From positions 1-11,078 of the forward strand of contig JAUVPY010000038.1 of assembly GCA_030598425.1 (NCBI GenBank): DNA of 11,078 nucleotides, given 5' to 3'. The translations under genes and the position numbers were made by a program. Position 1 is the first letter of the stretch. Each line of letters starts with the position of its first letter. Of the stretch, positions 1-5,216 are shown one piece after another. This stretch comes from Anaerolineae bacterium. GTDB lineage: Bacteria > Chloroflexota > Anaerolineae > 4572-78 > NAK82. The notes under the pieces are model-generated. The model saw only the letters and a program-made list of their open reading frames with translations, was not told the origin of the DNA and did no database searches.

Positions 1-12
1 CTTGGATTCGCC

Positions 13-41
13 GTCGCCACAAGATGTTGTGGCGACCTTTT
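13..41 (+). terminator. Possible terminator of an upstream gene outside the window
   Basis: A perfect 10-bp stem (GTCGCCACAA at 13-22, TTGTGGCGAC at 27-36) with a 4-nt loop is followed by CTTTT. This has the shape of an intrinsic terminator for a plus-strand gene ending before the window. The T-tract is short, and the same bases form the distal NrdR-like box, so the palindrome could be an operator, a terminator or both. Confidence 0.4.
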
Positions 42-64
42 ATGGCTGACACTAGATATTGTGC
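17..64 (+). promoter_or_regulatory. Tandem NrdR-box-like sites upstream of nrdJ
   Basis: Two 16-bp sites lie at 17-32 (CCACAAGATGTTGTGG) and 49-64 (ACACTAGATATTGTGC), separated by 16 bp. By hand, the proximal site matches the NrdR consensus acaCwAtATaTwGtgt at 14 of 16 positions and the distal site at 12 of 16. NrdR is the ATP/dATP-sensing repressor of ribonucleotide reductase genes, and its sites typically occur as pairs about three helical turns apart, as seen here. The downstream gene is a ribonucleotide reductase, which supports the call. The distal site is also the core of a perfect hairpin (13-36), so it may serve a second purpose. Confidence 0.72.
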
Positions 65-66
65 TT

Positions 67-95
67 TTTACCCCAAGTCGCAATTAACGCATTAT
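67..95 (+). promoter_or_regulatory. Weak candidate nrdJ promoter
   Basis: TTTACC (67-72) and CATTAT (90-95) are 17 bp apart, each matching the sigma-70 consensus at 4 of 6 positions. They lie just downstream of the NrdR-like boxes, and the -10 overlaps the first DnaA-like repeat, which suits repression. Other placements are possible, for example TATAAC at 97-102 as the -10. Confidence 0.3.
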
Positions 96-119
96 CTATA
101 ACACGTTATCTACAACACG
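92..119 (+). repeat. Tandem 14-bp repeat resembling two DnaA boxes
   Basis: TTATCTATAACACG (92-105) is followed immediately by TTATCTACAACACG (106-119), with one difference. The first nine bases of each unit resemble the DnaA box TTATCCACA: 8 of 9 match in the second copy and 7 of 9 in the first. DnaA sites are known in the E. coli nrdAB promoter. A DnaA role here is inference; the repeat itself is direct observation. Confidence 0.55.
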
Positions 120-163
120 ATTGACGACTGCCACCGTTTAGGTTAGAGGAAGGGAAGGGTCTT

Positions 164-2608
164 ATGGCTTCGACTAGTATTTCTACCCCGTCTCCGAATA
201 CCACCCTCAGAAAAGGCGCGTGGACCGACGCCGCGCTGAAAGTGTTAAAAGAGCGTTATCTCAACCGCCGCGCCGATGGGACATCCGAGACGCCGGAGCA
301 GATGGTCTGGCGCGTTACCTCGTCCATCGCCAATGCCGAGCGCGAATATGGCACGACCGACGACGAGATCCAGGCCATCGCCGGGCAGTTTTACGATCTG
401 CTGATCGACCGCAAATTCATCCCCAACAGCCCCACCCTGATGAACGCCGGGCTGGGCAACAATCTGCAATATTCGGCCTGCTACGTGCTGCCGGTGGAGG
501 ATTCGATTGAGGGCATCTTTATGGCCATTCAGCACGCGGCCAGTGTCCATCAGTCGGGTGGCGGCACCGGTTTCGCCTTCTCCCGGCTGCGGCCCAACGG
601 CAACCGGGTCCAGACCAGCGGCGGCGTGGCCAGCGGGCCGGTCAGCTTTATGCGCGTCTTCGACGCGGCCACCGAGGCCATCAAGCAAGGGGGACGCCGG
701 CGCGGGGCCAACATGGGCATCTTGCGTGTCGACCATCCCGACATCGAGGAGTTCATCACCTGCAAACTGGACGGCGGCATCACAAATTTTAACATCTCGA
801 TCGCGGCCACCGACGCCTTTATGGACGCTCTGGCCAGAGATGAGGACTACGACCTTATCGCTCAGCCAGACTGGCCTGTCCCTGGCGGCGGCCGCTACCA
901 GGGGGGCGAAGTCATTAGAAAAAAGAACGCCCGCGAGGTTTTCCAAAAGATCGTAGAAGCTGCCTGGAAGACGGGTGATCCCGGCCTGGTCTTTATTGAC
1001 CGGGTCAACCACAGTCCGGCCAACCCCACGCCAGAAGTGGGGCTGATCGAGGCCACTAACCCGTGTGGCGAGCAGCCGCTTTTGTCAAATGAGGCCTGCA
1101 ACCTGGGCTCGGTTGACTTGGCCAAGTTTGTCCGCCCGTCCGCGAGTGTTCCAGGACGGGCAGGAAACGGCTCCGGCGGCAACGGGACCGACCCCATCGA
1201 CTGGCAGGGGTTGGAAGAGGCGGTGCGGCTGGCCGTGCGCTTCCTGGACGACGTGATCACCGTCAACCCCTATCCCCTGCCCGAGATTGACGAGGCGGTG
1301 AAGGCCAATCGGCGCATCGGCCTGGGGGTGATGGGCTGGGCCGACATGCTCTTTGAGCTGGGTGTCCCCTACGACAGCCAGGAGGCGCTCAACTTGGCCG
1401 AGCAGGTGATGGCCTTCATCAACCAGATTGGTCACCACGAGGATGCCCGGCTGGCCGAAGCACGAGGCCCCTTCCCCAACTGGCCGCGCAGCATCTACAA
1501 GGACGGCCCACCGCTGCGCAACAGCACGGTCACCACCATCGCGCCCACCGGATCCATCAGCATCATCGCCGGCACCAGCAGCGGCATCGAGCCTATCTTT
1601 GCCCTGGCCTTCCGCCACGTCGTCAAGCAGCCCGAAGGGGGCGAACGGGTGCTGACCTTCGTCAACCCCGTCTTCGAGCGAGTGGCTAAAGGACGCGGCT
1701 TCTGGAGTGAGGAACTGATGACCGCAGTCGCCCGCCGGGGTACCTGCCACGGCGTCGAAGGGGTGCCACCTGAGGTGCAACGGGTGTTCGTCACCGCTCA
1801 CGAGGTGACGTCGGAATGGCACATCCGCACCCAGGCCGCCTTCCAGAAACATACCGACAACGGCGTCTCCAAGACCATCAATTTACCCAACGAAGCCAGG
1901 GTGGACGACGTGGCCGCCGCCTATCAGCTTGCTTACGATACCGGCTGTCTGGGCATCACCGTCTTTCGCGACGGCAGCAAGGGAGAGCAGGTGCTCAACA
2001 TTGGGGTCAAGCGATCAGAAGGTCAACAGGATACTGAGGCAGCAAGTCAAGGTGACAAAGAGGAGACCAATCTCCAGTCTCCCATCTCTAAAGTGCCCAA
2101 ACCGCGCCCGACCTTGTTGACGGGCACCACCTATCGCAAGTCCACGCCGGTAGGCACAGCCTACATCACCGTCAACAGCAACGGCGAGGGTATGAGACAG
2201 CCCTTCGAAGTTTTCATCAACATCGGTAAGGCCGGCTCTGACACCACTGCGCTGGCCGAGGCTCTAGGCCGCCTCATCAGCCTGGTCTTGCGCCTGCCGT
2301 CGCCGCTGAGTGCTTTTGAACGAGCCCAAGACATCGTTGGCCAGATGCGTGGCATTGGCAGTGGTCGCGCGACCGGCTTTGGTCCGCAGAGAGTGATGAG
2401 CTTGCCCGACGCGGTGGCCCAGGTGTTGGCCGAGCACGTCGGGCTGACCGGCACCGAACCCTTGCCCGGGCTGCCCGACCTCGAAAACGAAGCGCAACAA
2501 CTTTCCCTGTTCTCCGGCGCTGATCTCTGCCCTGAGTGCGGCCAGGCCACCTTTGTGATGGAAGAGGGCTGCAAAAAGTGTCACGCCTGCGGCTTTAGCG
2601 AGTGTTGA
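164..2608 (+). CDS. nrdJ: Vitamin B12-dependent (class II) ribonucleoside-diphosphate reductase
   Basis: This 814-residue cytoplasmic enzyme reduces ribonucleotides to deoxyribonucleotides using adenosylcobalamin as radical source, supplying DNA precursors without oxygen. It shows the family landmarks NSPTLMNAG, SACYVLPVEDSIEGIF, GGGTGFAFSRLRP, NPCGEQPL and APTGSISIIAGTSSGIEPIF. Cys301 in NPCGE is the expected thiyl-radical cysteine with Glu303. Cys106 and Cys312 fit the redox pair; the 11-residue gap between 301 and 312 is the one known in the Thermotoga enzyme. The tail from about residue 788 is a four-cysteine zinc-ribbon-like element (CPEC...CKKCHACGFSEC) typical of long NrdJ proteins and thought to re-reduce the active site. 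There is no obvious N-terminal ATP-cone. A variable linker near residues 615-650 holds a heptamer-repeat tract. The ATG has a purine-rich site (GGAAGGGAAGGG) just upstream. NrdR-like boxes upstream suggest dATP-responsive repression. Confidence 0.97.
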   Translation: MASTSISTPSPNTTLRKGAWTDAALKVLKERYLNRRADGTSETPEQMVWRVTSSIANAEREYGTTDDEIQAIAGQFYDLLIDRKFIPNSPTLMNAGLGNNLQYSACYVLPVEDSIEGIFMAIQHAASVHQSGGGTGFAFSRLRPNGNRVQTSGGVASGPVSFMRVFDAATEAIKQGGRRRGANMGILRVDHPDIEEFITCKLDGGITNFNISIAATDAFMDALARDEDYDLIAQPDWPVPGGGRYQGGEVIRKKNAREVFQKIVEAAWKTGDPGLVFIDRVNHSPANPTPEVGLIEATNPCGEQPLLSNEACNLGSVDLAKFVRPSASVPGRAGNGSGGNGTDPIDWQGLEEAVRLAVRFLDDVITVNPYPLPEIDEAVKANRRIGLGVMGWADMLFELGVPYDSQEALNLAEQVMAFINQIGHHEDARLAEARGPFPNWPRSIYKDGPPLRNSTVTTIAPTGSISIIAGTSSGIEPIFALAFRHVVKQPEGGERVLTFVNPVFERVAKGRGFWSEELMTAVARRGTCHGVEGVPPEVQRVFVTAHEVTSEWHIRTQAAFQKHTDNGVSKTINLPNEARVDDVAAAYQLAYDTGCLGITVFRDGSKGEQVLNIGVKRSEGQQDTEAASQGDKEETNLQSPISKVPKPRPTLLTGTTYRKSTPVGTAYITVNSNGEGMRQPFEVFINIGKAGSDTTALAEALGRLISLVLRLPSPLSAFERAQDIVGQMRGIGSGRATGFGPQRVMSLPDAVAQVLAEHVGLTGTEPLPGLPDLENEAQQLSLFSGADLCPECGQATFVMEEGCKKCHACGFSEC

Positions 2609-2633
2609 GAATCTGGCTGGAAATGAAGAGTAG

Positions 2634-2674
2634 GCCGGCCCGGACATGTATGTCTTCCGGGCCGGCTTCTTTTT
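2634..2674 (+). terminator. Intrinsic terminator of nrdJ, possibly shared with the kinase gene
   Basis: A perfect 11-bp GC-rich stem (GCCGGCCCGGA at 2634-2644, TCCGGGCCGGC at 2656-2666) with an 11-nt loop is followed by TTCTTTTT. It sits 25 bp after the nrdJ stop and 9 bp beyond the stop of the convergent histidine kinase gene. On the minus strand the following bases (CTACTCTTCATTT) are moderately T-rich, so it may act in both directions. Confidence 0.9.
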
Positions 2675-2675
2675 G

Positions 2676-4130
2676 TCAGTTCAATCGATCTGGGGTTGTG
2701 TGAGGCTGGCTTGGCAGGGCGATAACAAACGCAGTGCCCTCGCCCCGCGTGCTGGAGACGGAGATCGTACCACCCTGGGCCTCGACCAGCGATTTGGCAA
2801 TCGCCAGCCCCAGCCCGGATTCGCCCTCGTCGGTTTCGCGGGCAGCATCGCCGCGATAGAACCGGTCGAAGACGTGTGGTAGATCGGCGGGGGCGATGCC
2901 CGTGCCGGTGTCCTGGACAGTGAGGTGTATGGCGCCGGCGTGTTGCCGAGCAGCAAGCGTGATGCGCCCGCCCCCGGGCGTGTGGCGCAAGGCGTTGCCG
3001 ATCAGGTTCCCCAACACCTGGGCCAACCGCTCCGGGTCGACGTGGACGGGCGGCAGACCGGGGGCGGGGTCCACGTGAAGCGCGATACCCAACCCCTGGG
3101 CCTGGGGCAGATAGGCGGCAGCGGTCCGCTCCAGCAAGTCACGCGGTGAGGCCGGCCGGCAATTGAGCGTAAGCTCGCCCGCATCTACCAACGATAGGGT
3201 TCGCAGGTCCTCGATCAAATGGCTGAGGTGCTCGGCTTCCCGGTAGATCGTGTCAAAGGTAGCCGTGGTGGGAGGTAGATCCTCATCCCGCAGAGCCTCG
3301 GCATAGCCCTTGATCACCGTGAGCGGCGTGCGCAAGTCGTGGGCGATGTCGGCCGTCATCTGGCGGCGGGCCTGATTGGCACGCGCTAACTCAGCGCTCA
3401 TCTGATTGAACGCGAGGGCCAACTCGCCCAGTTCATCCTGGGAGCGGACGGTGACGCTTTGCTCCAGATCACCCTGAGCCATGGCTCGAGAGGCAGCGGT
3501 CAACTCGCGCAGAGGACGCGTGAGCGTCCTGGCCAGCAACAGGCCCAGGGGCAAGGCGATCAAGGCGGCGCCCAGCGCTGCATAAAGCAAGGCCCGGTTG
3601 ATACGCGTGAGAAACAGCTCCTCGCGGGGAGTGAGTTCGGGTGGCTCCCCTGCGGTAAGCACCGTCCCCACCACCTGGCCGTCAACTTCAACCCCAACCC
3701 CGCGCGCCAATTCCTCAGCGGGGACGTAATCGCCGACGCGATATGGCCCGGCAGGGACCACCACGTATCCATCCTGATCCACCAGCGCAAAGGCAAAGGA
3801 TGGTGGTGGTTGTGTTCCTGGATGCTCGGCGTCCGCCGATGGCAATGGTAGCTCTGCCGGTGGCTGTCCGGGGCGATCGCGGGCTGGGGGAGGCCCCGAC
3901 GATGGCGCCAACCCTCGCGGGGGAAAATACCCCATCACCCCCGCCCACGATCCATTTGCGCGGTAATATGTAGCTGCGTCGGCAACAAACTCACTCTGCG
4001 CCTGGTCTAACACCAGGCTCCCAAACTCTGTAAACGTGCTCCACCTGGCAAGGACAGCGGCCAGGGCGGCGCCGATAATGCTCACAATAAGGAAAGCCAG
4101 TGCCAATTTCAGAGTCAGGGAGCGTATCAT
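2676..4130 (-). CDS. Membrane sensor histidine kinase (HAMP-HisKA-HATPase)
   Basis: This 484-residue inner-membrane sensor kinase is the partner of the adjacent response regulator. One membrane segment spans about residues 8-29 and a second about 179-201, leaving an external sensor region of about 150 residues. A Pro-rich stretch lies at about 74-110 within it. A HAMP linker (about 200-253) precedes the HisKA box DIAHDLRTPLTVIKGYAEAL, with phospho-acceptor His264. The ATP-binding domain has an N box with Asn375 and Asn379, the G1 motif DTGTG (407-411), an F box FDRFY (421-425) and the G2 motif GLGLA (439-443), so the catalytic core looks intact. The ATG lies 3 nt after the regulator stop codon, indicating translational coupling. 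The architecture is BaeS/PhoR-like, but the signal sensed cannot be read from the sequence. Confidence 0.95.
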   Translation of the reverse strand: MIRSLTLKLALAFLIVSIIGAALAAVLARWSTFTEFGSLVLDQAQSEFVADAATYYRANGSWAGVMGYFPPRGLAPSSGPPPARDRPGQPPAELPLPSADAEHPGTQPPPSFAFALVDQDGYVVVPAGPYRVGDYVPAEELARGVGVEVDGQVVGTVLTAGEPPELTPREELFLTRINRALLYAALGAALIALPLGLLLARTLTRPLRELTAASRAMAQGDLEQSVTVRSQDELGELALAFNQMSAELARANQARRQMTADIAHDLRTPLTVIKGYAEALRDEDLPPTTATFDTIYREAEHLSHLIEDLRTLSLVDAGELTLNCRPASPRDLLERTAAAYLPQAQGLGIALHVDPAPGLPPVHVDPERLAQVLGNLIGNALRHTPGGGRITLAARQHAGAIHLTVQDTGTGIAPADLPHVFDRFYRGDAARETDEGESGLGLAIAKSLVEAQGGTISVSSTRGEGTAFVIALPSQPHTTPDRLN

Positions 4131-4133
4131 GGA

Positions 4134-4835
4134 TCACGCCCCAGCCGGTGGGCTATCTGCGCAAAAGCGATATCCCACGCCGAACACGGTCTCAATGTAG
4201 CGCGGTTTACTCGGGTCCGGCTCGATCTTGGAGCGCAGGTTGCTGATGTGGACGTTGATGGAGCGCTCCATGCTATCAATGGATACCCCTTGAATAGCCT
4301 CCAGCAACGAGGCGCGGGTAAAGACCCGCCCTGGAGCGGACATCAACTCGGCCAACAGGTCAAACTCAGTGGGAGTCAGAACCACAGGCTCGCCACCGAC
4401 GCTCACCGCCCGCGTTTCCTTATCGAGCGTGATGTCGGCCGCACGCAGCACCTCTGGAGGAATGCTGCCTTTCCCGGCGCGACGCAGCACGGCACGGATG
4501 CGGGCCGACAGCTCGCGCATTCCAAAGGGTTTTGTGATGTAGTCGTCGGCACCTAGCTCCAAACCTACCACCTTGTCTGATTCCTCCAGCTTCGCCGTAA
4601 GCAGGATAATCGGCGCGTCGCTTTCTTTGGTAAAGACACGAATGAACTCGTAACCGTCCATCTCGGGCATCATGATGTCGAGGAGGATCAGGTCAGGTTT
4701 CTCCTCCCGCGCCACGAAGAGGGCTTCCTGGCCATTGGCTGCAGTGACCACGCGAAAGCTCTGCCCGGTCAGGTAGTCCTCGACCATTTTTCGCAAACTC
4801 GCTTTGTCATCCACGACCAAAATCGTCTTTGGCAT
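4134..4835 (-). CDS. OmpR/PhoB-family response regulator
   Basis: This 233-residue DNA-binding response regulator has an N-terminal receiver domain with the acidic pair Asp9-Asp10, phospho-acceptor Asp53 (LLDIMMPEMDG), Thr80 and Lys102 (TKPFG). It ends in a winged-helix domain (about 135-228) with the typical LTPTEFDLLAELMSAPGRVF and RSKIEP...YIETVFGVGYRF patterns. I chose the ATG at 4835 because a strong GGAGGGAGGGAG ribosome site lies just before it and the protein then begins MPKTILVVDD, as usual for the family. An in-frame ATG 12 codons upstream (4871) would add a non-conserved extension. The gene leads a two-gene operon with the kinase. It is the likely binder of the 11-bp-phased hexamers in the divergent region, since PhoB/PhoP/OmpR proteins bind such direct repeats. 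Confidence 0.96.
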   Translation of the reverse strand: MPKTILVVDDKASLRKMVEDYLTGQSFRVVTAANGQEALFVAREEKPDLILLDIMMPEMDGYEFIRVFTKESDAPIILLTAKLEESDKVVGLELGADDYITKPFGMRELSARIRAVLRRAGKGSIPPEVLRAADITLDKETRAVSVGGEPVVLTPTEFDLLAELMSAPGRVFTRASLLEAIQGVSIDSMERSINVHISNLRSKIEPDPSKPRYIETVFGVGYRFCADSPPAGA

Positions 4836-4913
4836 ATCTCCCTCCCTCCGGGCTCGGAACCAGCGTGGCATCAGCAGGCGGCGGTCTAACCCTATGGTTG
4901 GATCTCAAACAAG

Positions 4914-4941
4914 ATTATATATCCTGACCTCGAATCTGCAA
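4914..4941 (-). promoter_or_regulatory. Candidate promoter of the response regulator-kinase operon
   Basis: Read on the minus strand, a perfect TATAAT occupies 4919-4914, preceded by TTGCAG (4941-4936) with a 16-bp spacer. The -35 matches the consensus at only 3 of 6 positions, so an activator may help. The predicted leader is about 70 nt before the ATG at 4835. Confidence 0.5.
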
Positions 4942-5041
4942 CCAAACGCCACGCGCTTGCACGTAACATCCAGTCTATCACACTCATTTGCTTGCTCGGT
5001 TGAGTGCCCGGTGATCCTGGCTAAAGCATACCGAACAGATG

Positions 5042-5080
5042 TTAAGAAGTGGTAAAGACGGGATAAAGATTTGGTTCAGG
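5042..5080 (+). promoter_or_regulatory. Distal cluster of 11-bp-phased hexamers (putative response-regulator operator)
   Basis: Four hexamers start exactly 11 bp apart: TTAAGA (5042), TAAAGA (5053), TAAAGA (5064) and a weaker TTCAGG (5075), each separated by 5 bp. This layout is that of PhoP/OmpR-class operators, for example Bacillus PhoP boxes of TTAACA-like hexamers with 5-bp gaps. The adjacent gene encodes such a regulator. The cluster is about 120 bp upstream of the regulator operon -10 and about 90 bp upstream of the -10 of the secreted-protein gene, so it could serve either side. Confidence 0.65.
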
Positions 5081-5130
5081 TCCGGCCCCCGTTGAAACGG
5101 AAAGATGCGTCACACGAAATCTGTATCAGA

Positions 5131-5158
5131 TCTGAACCTCATCTTTACCACTTCTTTA
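5131..5158 (-). promoter_or_regulatory. Proximal cluster of 11-bp-phased hexamers (putative response-regulator operator)
   Basis: On the minus strand there are TAAAGA (5158-5153), TAAAGA (5147-5142) and TTCAGA (5136-5131), again at 11-bp steps. The 15-mer TCTTTACCACTTCTT (5142-5156) is the exact reverse complement of 5044-5058 in the distal cluster. The cluster ends 11 bp before the -10 at 5170 and occupies the -35 region, as in PhoB-activated promoters. I infer activation of the downstream gene by the phosphorylated regulator. Confidence 0.66.
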
Positions 5159-5169
5159 CAACTGCTTGG

Positions 5170-5175
5170 TATATT
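5170..5175 (+). promoter_or_regulatory. -10 element of the secreted DUF1566 protein gene
   Basis: TATATT (5170-5175) matches 5 of 6 positions of the -10 consensus and predicts a start near 5182, giving a leader of about 35 nt. No good -35 exists at 16-18 bp; the operator cluster lies there instead, suggesting an activator-dependent promoter. Confidence 0.55.
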
Positions 5176-5216
5176 CCGGTCGAAAAGACAAAACATTCAA
5201 TAGAAAGGAGTAAAAA

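Noticed and set aside
1..163. Cobalamin riboswitch upstream of nrdJ
   Set aside because: The leader is too short and I see no B12-box-like conserved core; the visible signals are NrdR-like and DnaA-like sites.
245..1012. Long minus-strand open frame inside nrdJ (also 1085-1852)
   Set aside because: It lies wholly opposite a clearly recognised gene, shows no family motif, and is expected from the high GC and codon pattern of nrdJ.
4836..4871. Upstream start for the response regulator adding 12 residues
   Set aside because: The strong GGAGGGAG site and the family-typical MPKTILVVDD opening both point to the ATG at 4835; the extension overlaps that ribosome site.
5091..5105. GTTGAAACGGAAAG resembling the end of some CRISPR repeats
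   Set aside because: Only one copy is present, with no spacer-repeat periodicity and no cas gene in the window.
4836..5216. Possible small gene in the 381-bp divergent region
   Set aside because: The short frames there lack ribosome sites and coding character; the region is better explained by promoters and operator clusters.
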